This document shows, piece by piece, positions 1-8,888 of a DNA stretch of 60,676 nt. The position numbers and the translations under genes were made by a program. Source of the stretch: an uncultured Prevotella sp. (GTDB taxonomy: Bacteria; Bacteroidota; Bacteroidia; Bacteroidales; Bacteroidaceae). The notes beneath the pieces were generated by a model. That model had not been told where the DNA came from. It saw only the letters and a program-made list of their open reading frames with translations, and made no database searches. Numbering within the stretch: position 1 is the first letter of the stretch; each line of letters opens with the position of its first letter. Location: contig CAMBOI010000017.1 in NCBI GenBank assembly GCA_945869265.1, positions 1-60,676 of the forward strand, given 5' to 3'.

Positions 1-419
1 ACACGACGCTGATGGCGACCGCCCTCAAACGTGGTCTTGAAGAACTCGTCCATGATTGCACCTGCTGTCTTGTTGTCGATGAAACGGCCTGGCATAACCA
101 GTACGTTGGCATCGTTGTGCTGACGGCAGAGATGAGCAATCTCAGGAATCCAAGCGAGACCTGCGCGCACACCCTGATGCTTGTTGAGCGTGATGCTGAT
201 ACCCTCGCCACTGCCGCATACGGCAATACCGGGATATACCTCGCCGCTCTCGATAGCTTCGCCCAAAGCATGACCGAAGTCGGGATAGTCGCAGCTCATG
301 TCGCTATATGTGCCGAAGTCCTTGTAGGCATATCCATGCTCATCCAAGTACTGGAGCACGTACTTCTTCAATGCGAAGCCTGCGTGGTCGCAAGCTACTC
401 CAACTGTCTTTACTTCCAT
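1..419 (-). CDS. rpiB: Ribose-5-phosphate isomerase B, 3' end cut by window edge
   Basis: Interconverts ribose-5-P and ribulose-5-P in the cytosolic non-oxidative pentose phosphate pathway. The reverse strand from the ATG at 419 reads MEVKTVGVACDHAGFALKK, containing the RpiB N-terminal CDHAGF motif, and later VCGSGEGISI, the substrate-loop segment with the catalytic Cys. The reading frame is open to base 1, so about 139 residues are present of the usual 145-150 and the C-terminus lies outside the window. It follows the transketolase gene by 28 nt on the same strand and is very probably co-transcribed with it. This pairing fits a job in routing pentoses from the arabinose genes upstream. The plus-strand reading frame over the same bases is an antisense shadow. 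Confidence 0.93.
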   Translation of the reverse strand, partial: MEVKTVGVACDHAGFALKKYVLQYLDEHGYAYKDFGTYSDMSCDYPDFGHALGEAIESGEVYPGIAVCGSGEGISITLNKHQGVRAGLAWIPEIAHLCRQHNDANVLVMPGRFIDNKTAGAIMDEFFKTTFEGGRHQRR

Positions 420-447
420 ATTCTATTAAGTTGACAAGTTGACTGAT

Positions 448-2472
448 TTATAACATTGCTTTTACTTGCTCGTAAACGTTCTGACCAGTGTAGCCGAGCT
501 TCTCGTCGAGAACCTTGTAAGGTGCCGAGAAGCCGAAGCTCTCAAGACCCCAAATCTTTGACTCGGGAGCAGCACCAATCAGGAAGCCCTGAAGGTTGAC
601 TGGCAGACCGGCGGTCATACCGAACACCTTGGCTCCGACAGGAACAACGCTCTGCTGATACTCTGCACTCTGAGTGCGGAACAGACCCTCAGAAGGTACA
701 CTCACGATGCGCACCTTGACACCATCCTTGCGGAGGAGTTCGGCACCGCTGACAAGTGTGGAAACCTCAGAACCGGTAGCCACAAGAACTACATCGGGAT
801 TCTCGTCAGAGCCAGCCACGATGTAGCCACCCTTGCGAGCCTGCTCGTAGTCGTTGCCCTCGGGAAGATTGTTGATGTTCTGACGGCTGAAGATAAGGGC
901 TGTAGGAGTATCCATATTCTCCATTGCCATTGCCCAAGCTACGGTTGTCTCCTTGGCATCGGCAGGACGGAGTACGAGACAAGAGTTCTTGCCGGCATGG
1001 TTCTTCAACTTCTCCATCAGGCGGATCTGTGCCTCCTGCTCAACAGGCTCGTGAGTAGGTCCGTCCTCACCTACGCGGAATGCGTCGTGGGTCCAGATGA
1101 ACTTCACTGGCAACTGCATGAGGGCAGCCATACGTACGGCGGGCTTCATATAATCTGAGAATACGAAGAATGTACCGCAGGCGGGGATAACACCACCATG
1201 CAGAGACATACCGATGCAGCAGCATGCCATAGTGAGCTCGGCAACACCTGCCTGGAAGAATGCACCGCTGAAGTCGCCCTTGACGAGTGCCTTTGTCTGC
1301 TTCAGGAATCCGTCGGTCTTGTCAGAGTTGGAGAGGTCGGCTGAAGCGCAGATCATGTTAGGTACCTGCTGTGCCAATACGCTCAGACAAGCGGCAGATG
1401 CACTACGTGTAGCGTCGTTGTCCTTCTGCACGCACTTGCTCCAGTCAATCTTAGGAGCCTTGCCGCTAAACCACTCTGCCTGCTGGGCAGCCTTCTCAGG
1501 ATTAGCATCTGCCCATGCCTTCTCCTCGGCATAACGCTCGGCGCAGATGCCCTTGAGCTCCTCGGCACGCTTGGCATAGAGTTCCTTGACCTCGGGGAAG
1601 ATCTGGAAGGGGTTCTCGGGATCGCCACCAAGGTGCTTGATAGTGTTGACAAAGGCGTCGCCACCAAGAGGAGCACCGTGAGTCTTGCAGTTGGCCTCGT
1701 AAGAAGAACCGTCGGCCTTGAGGGCTCCCTTACCCATGATACACTTACCGATGATGAGGGTGGGCTTGCCTTCTACCTTCTTTGCCTTGTCGAGAGCCTC
1801 GCGAATCTGATCGACATCATTACCATTGATCTCGAATACCTCCCAACCAAGTGCACGATACTTGGCGGCTGTGTCCTCGTTCATAACCTCCTTGGTCTCG
1901 GTAGAGAGCTGGATGTCATTGCAGTCGTAGAACATGATGAGGTTGTCAAGACCAAGAACAGATGCTATACGGGCTGCACCCTGTGAGATTTCCTCCTGGA
2001 TACCACCGTCGGAGATGTATGCATAAATTGTCTCCTTATCGAAGGTGGGGTTTCCAGTGTGGGCAGCCAAGAACTTGGCGGCAATGGCAGCACCTACGGC
2101 AAACACATGACCCTGACCGAGAGGACCTGAAGTGTTTTCAATACCACGGGCGATCTCAAACTCGGGGTGACCGGTGGTGGGAGAACCCCACTGACGAAGC
2201 TGAGCAAGTTCGTCGAGGGTAAACTTGCCGATAAGGGTAAGCTGTGAATAGAGCATCGGAGCCATGTGGCCGGGATCGAGGAAGAAACGGTCGCGACCTA
2301 CCCACTCGGGATTCTGGGGGTCATACTTCAGGTACTCGCTATAGAGCACGTTGATAAAGTCTGCACCACCCATGGCACCACCGGGGTGTCCACTCTTTGC
2401 TTTTTCTACAGCTGAGGCAGCGAGGATACGGATGTTATCCGCTGCCTTGTTCATAAGATTCTTGTCATTCAT
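448..2472 (-). CDS. tkt: Transketolase
   Basis: Thiamine-diphosphate enzyme moving two-carbon ketol units between pentose and triose/tetrose phosphates in the cytosol. At 674 aa it has full family length. The N-terminal ThDP domain shows GHPGGAMGGAD (about 28-38, with the conserved His29) and the cofactor-binding SDGG near 156-159. The middle pyrimidine domain carries FRVGEDGPTHEPVEQ, the transketolase signature with the glutamate/histidine region. The C-terminal domain is complete. The gene has its own good promoter just upstream, overlapping the 3' end of the GH51 gene, so it can be transcribed apart from the arabinose genes while still receiving read-through. Position between the arabinose genes and rpiB suggests it handles the xylulose-5-P made by AraA, AraB and AraD. 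Confidence 0.97.
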   Translation of the reverse strand: MNDKNLMNKAADNIRILAASAVEKAKSGHPGGAMGGADFINVLYSEYLKYDPQNPEWVGRDRFFLDPGHMAPMLYSQLTLIGKFTLDELAQLRQWGSPTTGHPEFEIARGIENTSGPLGQGHVFAVGAAIAAKFLAAHTGNPTFDKETIYAYISDGGIQEEISQGAARIASVLGLDNLIMFYDCNDIQLSTETKEVMNEDTAAKYRALGWEVFEINGNDVDQIREALDKAKKVEGKPTLIIGKCIMGKGALKADGSSYEANCKTHGAPLGGDAFVNTIKHLGGDPENPFQIFPEVKELYAKRAEELKGICAERYAEEKAWADANPEKAAQQAEWFSGKAPKIDWSKCVQKDNDATRSASAACLSVLAQQVPNMICASADLSNSDKTDGFLKQTKALVKGDFSGAFFQAGVAELTMACCCIGMSLHGGVIPACGTFFVFSDYMKPAVRMAALMQLPVKFIWTHDAFRVGEDGPTHEPVEQEAQIRLMEKLKNHAGKNSCLVLRPADAKETTVAWAMAMENMDTPTALIFSRQNINNLPEGNDYEQARKGGYIVAGSDENPDVVLVATGSEVSTLVSGAELLRKDGVKVRIVSVPSEGLFRTQSAEYQQSVVPVGAKVFGMTAGLPVNLQGFLIGAAPESKIWGLESFGFSAPYKVLDEKLGYTGQNVYEQVKAML

Positions 2473-2531
2473 CTTTTTAAAGTTTTATAATGAGTTACAT
2501 GTTTTTACTTAAGGGATTGTGATATCGGCTG

Positions 2532-2559
2532 CAAAGATACTATTTTATATCGAGAACAA
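2532..2559 (-). promoter_or_regulatory. Bacteroidetes promoter for tkt-rpiB
   Basis: On the minus strand a perfect -7 element TATCTTTG lies at 2532-2539, with a -33 type TTG at 2557-2559 about 17 nt further up, which is slightly short. The predicted start is near 2525, giving a leader of about 50 nt before the tkt ATG. The element overlaps the stop codon region of the GH51 gene. Confidence 0.65.
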
Positions 2560-4108
2560 CGATAGATTTGGCAGGAATTTTCACTGTAAGCACGTTTTTC
2601 TTTATTTTTGCGTCCTTAAATGCAGTGGGAACTACTACCTGAGTGTTGTCGAAGTCGTTGTAGTCGGTGATATTCTTGCAGGTGAGGATGCGGCCGCTCA
2701 CTGACTTTGCCTGAGCTCCGTCGAGGTTGATGGTGAGGGTCTGAGCCTTGTCGAGGCATACGTTGGCAAGCGACATGATAATGCTGCCATCGGCTTTCTT
2801 GGCGGCTGATGTGCTCACGGCAGGTACCTTGCGACCATCCTTGGCGTGATCGTCACCGCGTACCTCTATCGAATCAACGTTGACATCGCAAGGAAGATAG
2901 GTGGCCTCCTGGAATCCCTTGTACATCTCGAAGACGTGATAGGTGGGAGTGAGAACCATGTGACCAGTGCCCTTCTGGTCGGTGAGGATCATCGACTGAA
3001 GCACGTTTACCACCTGTGCGATATTGGCCATGCGCAGACGGTCGGTGTGACGATGGAAGACATTGAGTGAGAGCGCTGCCACGAAAGCGTCGCGCATAGT
3101 GTTCTGCTGATAGAGGTGACCGGGGATTGTGCCGGGCTCTTCGTCCCACCATGTTCCCCATTCATCGAGCAAAAGACCAATCTTCTTGTCGGGATCTTTC
3201 TGGTCCATAATAGCGGCATGACGCTTGATGACATCTTCTACCTCAAGGCACTTGCCCATTGTCCAATAGTATTCATCTGGATTGAACTTGAGGGCTGCTC
3301 CCTTGCTTCCGTTCCATCCAGTGACGGTGTAGTAGTGGAGAGAGATACCGTTCATGGTGTGTCCGGCCTTGTCCATGAGCACCTTTGTCCAGTTCCAGTC
3401 ATAGTCGCTCGCACCACTGGCAACCTTATACAGATTGTTGCCGTCGTAGTTGCGGCAGTAGGTCTGATAACGACGATAGAGGTCGGCGTAGTATTCGGGA
3501 AGCATGCTTCCGCCGCAACCCCAACTCTCGTTACCTACACCGAGGAACTTCACCTTCCATGCCTTGTCGCGACCGTTCTGACGACGGAGCTTTGCCATGG
3601 GAGTGTCGCCATCACTGGTCATATATTCCACCCACTTGGCGAGCTCCTCAACAGTGCCGCTACCTACGTTGCCGCTGATGTAAGGCTCGCAACCGAGCAT
3701 CTCACAGAGATTAAGGAACTCGTGAGTACCGAAGGAGTTGTCCTCGATGGTGCCTCCCCAGTTGTTGTTCTGCATCTTTGGACGCTTTTCCTTAGGACCG
3801 ATACCGTCCATCCAGTGATACTCGTCGGCGAAGCATCCGCCCGGCCAACGGAGAACAGGTATCTGAAGAGCCTTCAAAGCATCGAACACATCCTTGCGAT
3901 AACCGTTGATGTTAGGTATCTGGGAGTTTTCGCCTACCCAAAGTCCACCATAGATACATGATCCAAGGTGCTCAGCAAACTGGCCGTAAATCTCCTTATA
4001 AATTTTCTGCGTGCCCTGATCGGCATGTATAGTAACAGTTGCATTTTCTGCAAACACTGCTGCAGACATTGCTGCTGATAATGTAATGGTAGTTAGTAAT
4101 CTTTTCAT
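2540..4108 (-). CDS. Secreted GH51 alpha-L-arabinofuranosidase
   Basis: Retaining glycosidase that removes terminal L-arabinofuranose from arabinan or arabinoxylan oligosaccharides. It is predicted periplasmic or outer-surface because the N-terminus (MKRLLTTITL then Ala-rich, ending VFAEN) is a standard signal peptide of about 20 aa. At 522 aa it matches the family. The acid/base Glu194 sits in VGNESWGCGG and the likely nucleophile Glu316 in LLLDEWGTWWD, both in the expected order for clan GH-A. The C-terminal part is the beta domain seen in GH51. It lies 55 nt downstream of araB and upstream of tkt, so it supplies the arabinose that the rest of the operon consumes. A hairpin between araB and this gene may lower its expression relative to araB. 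Confidence 0.93.
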   Translation of the reverse strand: MKRLLTTITLSAAMSAAVFAENATVTIHADQGTQKIYKEIYGQFAEHLGSCIYGGLWVGENSQIPNINGYRKDVFDALKALQIPVLRWPGGCFADEYHWMDGIGPKEKRPKMQNNNWGGTIEDNSFGTHEFLNLCEMLGCEPYISGNVGSGTVEELAKWVEYMTSDGDTPMAKLRRQNGRDKAWKVKFLGVGNESWGCGGSMLPEYYADLYRRYQTYCRNYDGNNLYKVASGASDYDWNWTKVLMDKAGHTMNGISLHYYTVTGWNGSKGAALKFNPDEYYWTMGKCLEVEDVIKRHAAIMDQKDPDKKIGLLLDEWGTWWDEEPGTIPGHLYQQNTMRDAFVAALSLNVFHRHTDRLRMANIAQVVNVLQSMILTDQKGTGHMVLTPTYHVFEMYKGFQEATYLPCDVNVDSIEVRGDDHAKDGRKVPAVSTSAAKKADGSIIMSLANVCLDKAQTLTINLDGAQAKSVSGRILTCKNITDYNDFDNTQVVVPTAFKDAKIKKNVLTVKIPAKSIVVLDIK

Positions 4109-4148
4109 GATTGGTTCTAAGAACTTTAATATTTTAATATTTTAATAT

Positions 4149-4179
4149 CGATAATAAGGCCTATTAAGCCTTATTATCG
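4149..4179 (-). terminator. Perfect hairpin overlapping the araB stop codon
   Basis: A 12-bp perfect inverted repeat, 4149-4160 and 4168-4179, has a 7-nt loop that contains the araB stop codon. The transcript continues into an AT-rich run with repeated TTAAAATA rather than a clean U-tract. It may act as a partial terminator or 3'-end stabiliser that sets the araB:GH51 ratio. That role is inferred from position. Confidence 0.5.
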
Positions 4180-5756
4180 ACAGCAGCCTGCTCGATGGCA
4201 AGACCGCGCTTGTAATTCTCAATCCACTTGTTGAATCCGGCTACATCCTCGGCTGTAGGAGCTATCTCAACGCCAGTGTTACCGGCAAAGACATTCGACT
4301 CAAGCCAGTCGGCGAGGGTAGAGCCATTAGTATTATTAACAAGGTATGAAGCAAGCAGAGCAATACCCCATGCACCACCTTCGCCCGCTGTCTCCATAAC
4401 AGAGATAGGAGAGTTGATGGCTGCTGCGAGAACACGCTGGCCAACGCCCTTTGTCTTGAACAATCCGCCATGGCCAGTGATGCGGTCAACCTGCACATGC
4501 TCCTCATTGAAGAGAATGTCGTTACCAATCTTCAGTACTCCCACTGATGCATATAGGTTGGCACGCATGAAGTTGGCAAGGTTAAACTTGTCGTTGGCTG
4601 AGCGCACGAACATGGGGCGTCCCTCGGCAAGACCAGTTACTGGTTCACCAGAGATATAGTTATATGCAATAAGTCCACCGCAGTCAGCATCACCTGTGAG
4701 GGCATTGTTGTAGAGTTTGCCGAACACTTCGTTCATATCTACCGGAATACCAAGTAGTTGCTGATATTCCTTAAAGAGATTCACCCATGCATTGAGGTCG
4801 CTTGTACAGTTGTTGCAGTGAACCATAGCAACGAGAGAACCATCGGGTGTTGTCACCATATCAATCATTTCGTATGGCTTGCTGAGGTCTTTCTCCAATA
4901 CAATCATTGAGAAAGAAGATGTTCCGGCAGACACATTACCTGTGCGCTGCTTTACGGCATTTGTAGCCACCATACCAGTGCCAGCATCGCCTTCGGGAGG
5001 ACAGAGTGGAATACCTGGTTTCAGGTGTCCAGAGATGTCGAGTTTCTTTGCACCCTCGGCTGTAAGGAAACCGGCATTCTCGCCAGCATTCAACACCTCA
5101 GGCAGAATGTCGAGCAATGTCCAGTTGAATCCCTTGGGAGCAATGAGCTTGTTGAATTTCTCAACCATAGCGGCAGAATAGTTGTGTGTTTCGGGATCGA
5201 TAGGCAGCATACCTGAGGCATCGCCTATGCCAAGCACCTTATTGCCGGTGAGTTGCCAGTGGATGTAGCCGGCAAGAGTGGTAAGGAAGTCAATGTCTGC
5301 CACATGCTCCTCGTTGTCGAGGATTGCCTGATAGATGTGTGAGATGCTCCAACGGAGAGGAATGTTATACACGAATAGCTCCGACAGTTCTGCGGCTGCC
5401 TTGGCGGTATTGGTGTTGCGCCATGTGCGGAAGGGAACGAGAATATTCTGTTGGTCGTTGAAGGCCATATAGCCGTGCATCATGGCACTGATGCCAATAG
5501 CGGCAAGATCCTCAATCTCGATGTCATACTCGGCAAGCACGTTCTTGCGAAGGTCGGCATAGCAGTCCTGTAAGCCATACCAAATGGCCTCGGTACTGTA
5601 GGTCCAGAGTCCGTCAACAAGCTGGTTTTCCCACTCGTGGCTACCCTGTGCGATAGGTTTGTTTTCACCGTCGATGAGAACGGCCTTGATACGGGTAGAG
5701 CCAAACTCGATACCGAGAATGGCTTTACCCTGTTGGATTGTTTCTTTTGCTGTCAT
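4164..5756 (-). CDS. araB: FGGY-family ribulokinase (AraB of Bacteroidetes type)
   Basis: Predicted to phosphorylate L-ribulose to L-ribulose-5-phosphate with ATP, the second step of arabinose use. The 530-aa protein has the FGGY kinase two-domain layout: an N-terminal phosphate-binding loop [15 protein letters not shown] (about 15-29), and a C-terminal ATPase part with [13 protein letters not shown] (about 250-265) and [14 protein letters not shown] (about 430-445). On sequence alone it could be called a xylulokinase. The 4-nt gap to araA, and araD just beyond, make L-ribulose the better substrate. It is translated in tight coupling with araA. The 3' end forms one arm of a strong hairpin, described separately. 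Confidence 0.88.
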   Translation of the reverse strand: MTAKETIQQGKAILGIEFGSTRIKAVLIDGENKPIAQGSHEWENQLVDGLWTYSTEAIWYGLQDCYADLRKNVLAEYDIEIEDLAAIGISAMMHGYMAFNDQQNILVPFRTWRNTNTAKAAAELSELFVYNIPLRWSISHIYQAILDNEEHVADIDFLTTLAGYIHWQLTGNKVLGIGDASGMLPIDPETHNYSAAMVEKFNKLIAPKGFNWTLLDILPEVLNAGENAGFLTAEGAKKLDISGHLKPGIPLCPPEGDAGTGMVATNAVKQRTGNVSAGTSSFSMIVLEKDLSKPYEMIDMVTTPDGSLVAMVHCNNCTSDLNAWVNLFKEYQQLLGIPVDMNEVFGKLYNNALTGDADCGGLIAYNYISGEPVTGLAEGRPMFVRSANDKFNLANFMRANLYASVGVLKIGNDILFNEEHVQVDRITGHGGLFKTKGVGQRVLAAAINSPISVMETAGEGGAWGIALLASYLVNNTNGSTLADWLESNVFAGNTGVEIAPTAEDVAGFNKWIENYKRGLAIEQAAVDNKA

Positions 5757-5760
5757 ATTC

Positions 5761-7302
5761 TTATCTCAACGCCTTGTTCAACATGTAATATACCTCATTG
5801 TTGCGAAGCTCCTTCTTGAAGCCGCTGATGGTAGTATTCTTGTCGATGTTGACATATTCGATACCAACCATCTCGGCGAAGTCCTCCCAGTACTCGGCAG
5901 TGATGTCGTAAGAGAATGCACTGTGGTGGGTACCTCCGGCGAGAATCCATGCACCAGCACCGATTTCGAATGTAGGCTGCGGAACCCAGAGAGCGGATGC
6001 TACGGGGAGCTTGGGCATTGGCTTCGGTTCGATACACTCTACCTCACTTGTGATAAGACGGAAGCGGTTGCCAAGGTCAACAACTGTTGCCTTGATACCC
6101 TTACCTGTCTTGGATGTGAAGACAAGACGGGCTGTCTGCTCCTTGCGGATACCGATACCGAGGAAGTGTACCTCAAGAGTGGGCTTGTCAACTGCGATGA
6201 GAGGACAAACCTCGAGCATGTGGCTCTGGAGAGATGATGTGCAGTCAGCTGCAAAGTTGAGTGTGTAGTCCTCAAGGAATGAGCATCCCTTGGCAAGACC
6301 CTGATTCATCACCCACAGTGAGCGATAGAGACAAGCGGTCTTCCAGTCACCCTCTGCACCGAAACCGATACCCTCGGCCATCAGACGCTGAGAGGCAAGA
6401 CCAGGAATCTGGTCGAAACCGATGAAGTTCGGGTCGTTGATGTCTGCCTCACCGAGGTCGTCAAAGTTGGTTGTGAAGGCTGTGGCACCCTCTTCCTTGA
6501 GTACGCGGCGCAGAGCAATCTCGGCCTTTGCAGCATGCTTTACCTTCTCCCAATATACCTCTTCGCCCGACTCGTCAATCTTGATGGTGTAGGCCTTCTT
6601 GTATTCCTCAACAAGTGCATCTGCCTCTTCGTCAGACACCTGCTTCCAGTACTCCATAAGGTTGGATACAGGATAGTAGTCAACATGATAACCAAGACGC
6701 TGCTCAAACTCAACACGGTCACCGTCGGTAACGGCTACGTTGTTCATGTTCATACCGAACATCAGACAGCGTACATTGTGGGAATCGGCTACAGCTGCTG
6801 CAACGCGCGACCAAACGGCGATGCTCTCCTGAGCCTCGGCGCTCTTCCAATGACCAACAACAACCTTGCGGGGAATACGCATGCGGCTGCAGATATGACC
6901 GAACTCGATGTCGCCATGAGCCGACTGGTTGAGGTTCATAAAGTCCATGTCGATAGTGTCCCAAGGCAACTCGGCGTTGTACTGGGTGTGGAAGTGAAGA
7001 AGAGGCTTCTGGAGTGCCTGCAGACCCTTGATCCACATCTTGGCGGGAGAGAAGGTGTGCATCCATGTGATGATACCAACACACTTCTCGTCGTTGTTGG
7101 AAGCCTTCATAATGGCTTCTACCTCTGCCGATGAATTGGCAGTGCCCTTATAAACTACCTTGATAGGCAGGCGGCCAGAGTCGTTGAGACCGGCTACCAT
7201 TTCCTTTGAGTGACTATCAACTGCTACTACTGCATCACCTCCATAAAGGAGCTGTGCACCTGTTACGAACCATACTTCGTAGTTGTCAAATGCTTTAACC
7301 AT
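5761..7302 (-). CDS. araA: L-arabinose isomerase
   Basis: Metal-dependent cytosolic isomerase turning L-arabinose into L-ribulose. The protein is 513 aa, full length for AraA (about 500). It contains the N-terminal [14 protein letters not shown], the [14 protein letters not shown] segment and [14 protein letters not shown] typical of AraA. The C-terminal half contains [15 protein letters not shown] with an active-site Glu, and the metal-ligand histidines in the [15 protein letters not shown] segment. It is the first enzyme of the arabinose catabolic branch. Its neighbours are araB (4 nt downstream) and araD (44 nt upstream). No separate promoter was found in the 44-nt gap, so it belongs to the operon running from the lipoprotein epimerase. 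Confidence 0.97.
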   Translation of the reverse strand: MVKAFDNYEVWFVTGAQLLYGGDAVVAVDSHSKEMVAGLNDSGRLPIKVVYKGTANSSAEVEAIMKASNNDEKCVGIITWMHTFSPAKMWIKGLQALQKPLLHFHTQYNAELPWDTIDMDFMNLNQSAHGDIEFGHICSRMRIPRKVVVGHWKSAEAQESIAVWSRVAAAVADSHNVRCLMFGMNMNNVAVTDGDRVEFEQRLGYHVDYYPVSNLMEYWKQVSDEEADALVEEYKKAYTIKIDESGEEVYWEKVKHAAKAEIALRRVLKEEGATAFTTNFDDLGEADINDPNFIGFDQIPGLASQRLMAEGIGFGAEGDWKTACLYRSLWVMNQGLAKGCSFLEDYTLNFAADCTSSLQSHMLEVCPLIAVDKPTLEVHFLGIGIRKEQTARLVFTSKTGKGIKATVVDLGNRFRLITSEVECIEPKPMPKLPVASALWVPQPTFEIGAGAWILAGGTHHSAFSYDITAEYWEDFAEMVGIEYVNIDKNTTISGFKKELRNNEVYYMLNKALR

Positions 7303-7346
7303 GACTTTAAGTTTTTAATTTTGTTAGATTTATATATTATTGTATT

Positions 7347-8048
7347 TTAATGTTTTTTCTGACCGTAATAAGCGTTGGGACCATGCTTGCGGCTGAAATG
7401 CTTCTCAACAAGCAAGGGATTCATTGTGGTCCATGGATTGAGAGTAAACGAGATGTATGCCATCTTTGCCACCTGCTCCATTACTACGGCGTTATACACT
7501 GCATTGTCAGCATCCTTGCCCCATGAGAAAGGACCATGGTTCTTCACCAATACTCCGGGAGTGTGAACAGGATTGATGTTGCCATCCTTAATACGCTTCA
7601 CAATGACATTACCGGTCTCGAGTTCGTAGTCGCCCTTTACCTCTGCCTCTGTCATGGCATCGGTGCAAGGGATTGAGTCGTGGAAATAGTCGGCATGGGT
7701 AGTTCCGATATTTGGAATGTCCTTACCTGCCTGTGCCCATGCTGTGGCATAGGTGGAGTGGGTGTGTACAACACCGCCAATTTCGGGGAAGGTGCGATAG
7801 AGCACAAGATGGGTAGGGGTGTCGGATGAGGGGTTGAGATTTCCTTCTACAACCTTACCTGTCTGCAGGTCAACAACCACCATATCTGATGCCTTCATAT
7901 CGTCATAGCTTACGCCTGACGGTTTGATAACAACGAGGCCTTTCTCTCGGTCAATACCCGAAACGTTGCCCCATGTGAAGATTACAAGATTGTGTTTTAC
8001 AAGGTCGAGATTTGCCTTGAAAACTTTTTCTTTAAGTTCCTCTAACAT
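7347..8048 (-). CDS. araD: L-ribulose-5-phosphate 4-epimerase
   Basis: Class II aldolase-fold zinc enzyme that epimerises L-ribulose-5-P to D-xylulose-5-P, the exit of the arabinose branch into the pentose phosphate pathway. The length of 233 aa is right for AraD. Zinc-binding histidines are visible as His95 and His97 in [14 protein letters not shown] and His171 in [11 protein letters not shown], and the catalytic-loop segment [16 protein letters not shown] lies between them. The start at 8048 is preceded by a purine-rich AAAGGAAAAAG. The gene lies between araR and araA on the same strand with short gaps and shares their transcript. Confidence 0.96.
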   Translation of the reverse strand: MLEELKEKVFKANLDLVKHNLVIFTWGNVSGIDREKGLVVIKPSGVSYDDMKASDMVVVDLQTGKVVEGNLNPSSDTPTHLVLYRTFPEIGGVVHTHSTYATAWAQAGKDIPNIGTTHADYFHDSIPCTDAMTEAEVKGDYELETGNVIVKRIKDGNINPVHTPGVLVKNHGPFSWGKDADNAVYNAVVMEQVAKMAYISFTLNPWTTMNPLLVEKHFSRKHGPNAYYGQKKH

Positions 8049-8110
8049 AGTCTTTTTCCTTTCTTTATTAAATTTATAGATAATGTATTATTTTTGATAT
8101 ATATAGGGAC

Positions 8111-8788
8111 TCAAAGTTTGAAATTTGGGTCCTCTTTGTATGCATGTTTATTGAAACGGTAGAGAAATGCTCCGCGCTTGGATGACGTCTTGTCGATGAG
8201 TTCGGTCTTCTCTATAAAATCCATTTCCTTGATGCGCTTGCGGAAGTTGCGCTTGTCCATTTCCTCTCCGTTGATGGCCTCATAGAGATGCTGTAGCTGG
8301 GTTAGCGTGAAGAGTGGGGGAAGGAGGCGGAAACCTACTGGTTCGCGCGACACTTTTTCCTGCATCATTTTCCGTGCCTTTATTATCATCTTGTTGTGGT
8401 CGGAGTACATCGTCGGCACGTTGTCGATGTTAACCCATTCCACTCCGTGCTGCCTGCGCAGCTCATCATCATAATCTTTTACGTTAATCAGCGCATAATA
8501 GGCTATTGATATAACTCGTTCGCCTGGGTCACGGTCAACGTTACCAAATGCTCCTACCTGACGCATAAACAGTTTGTTCAGACCTGTAAGTTCTGCTAGC
8601 ACTCGGTTGGCTGCCTCGTCAATACTCTCGTCATGACGAACAAAACCACCATAAAGTGACCATTCACCACGGCCCGGATCCATTTGGCGCCTGCCTATCA
8701 GCACACGCAATTCGCCTTCGTCGAAGCCAAAGATAATACAGTCAACTGAGACGAATACCTTGTGATAATTTCCGTAAAAACCAGTCAT
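8111..8788 (-). CDS. araR: AraR, Nudix-domain arabinose regulator
   Basis: Transcription factor of the NrtR/BtAraR type: an N-terminal Nudix-fold effector domain (about 1-140) and a C-terminal winged helix (about 150-225). Known Bacteroides AraR proteins bind L-arabinose and release DNA. The Nudix box here (GFVRHDESIDEAANRVLAEL) keeps G-x5-E and the Arg but has Val and Leu where the catalytic glutamates of REUxEE should be. This fits a sensor domain that no longer hydrolyses nucleotides. It sits inside the operon it should control, between the symporter and araD, so autoregulation is expected. A 12-bp hairpin lies in the 100-nt gap upstream. I would expect its operator at the palindrome near 11.94 kb, but that is inference. 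Confidence 0.9.
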   Translation of the reverse strand: MTGFYGNYHKVFVSVDCIIFGFDEGELRVLIGRRQMDPGRGEWSLYGGFVRHDESIDEAANRVLAELTGLNKLFMRQVGAFGNVDRDPGERVISIAYYALINVKDYDDELRRQHGVEWVNIDNVPTMYSDHNKMIIKARKMMQEKVSREPVGFRLLPPLFTLTQLQHLYEAINGEEMDKRNFRKRIKEMDFIEKTELIDKTSSKRGAFLYRFNKHAYKEDPNFKL

Positions 8789-8813
8789 AAATGTCTTTTT
8801 ATTTTTGTTTTAT

Positions 8814-8866
8814 TGACGGGACGGCTTACATCTTACATCTTATGTATGTATTATGCCGTCCCGTCA
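8814..8866 (-). other. 12-bp perfect inverted repeat between symporter and araR
   Basis: The arms TGACGGGACGGC (8814-8825) and GCCGTCCCGTCA (8855-8866) are perfect complements separated by 29 nt, in the 100-nt gap between the symporter stop and the araR start. No U-tract follows on either strand, so this is not a classical intrinsic terminator. It could be an mRNA processing or stability hairpin that separates transporter from regulator expression. Confidence 0.55.
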
Positions 8867-8888
8867 TGAGTAGTGTGTTGTGAATATA

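Noticed and set aside
12..434. Open plus-strand frame of 140 codons
   Set aside because: It is antisense to rpiB, whose minus-strand translation has clear family motifs.
1214..1986. Plus-strand frames inside tkt, and similar long antisense frames in GC-richer genes
   Set aside because: All are antisense or out-of-frame shadows of genes with full family motifs.
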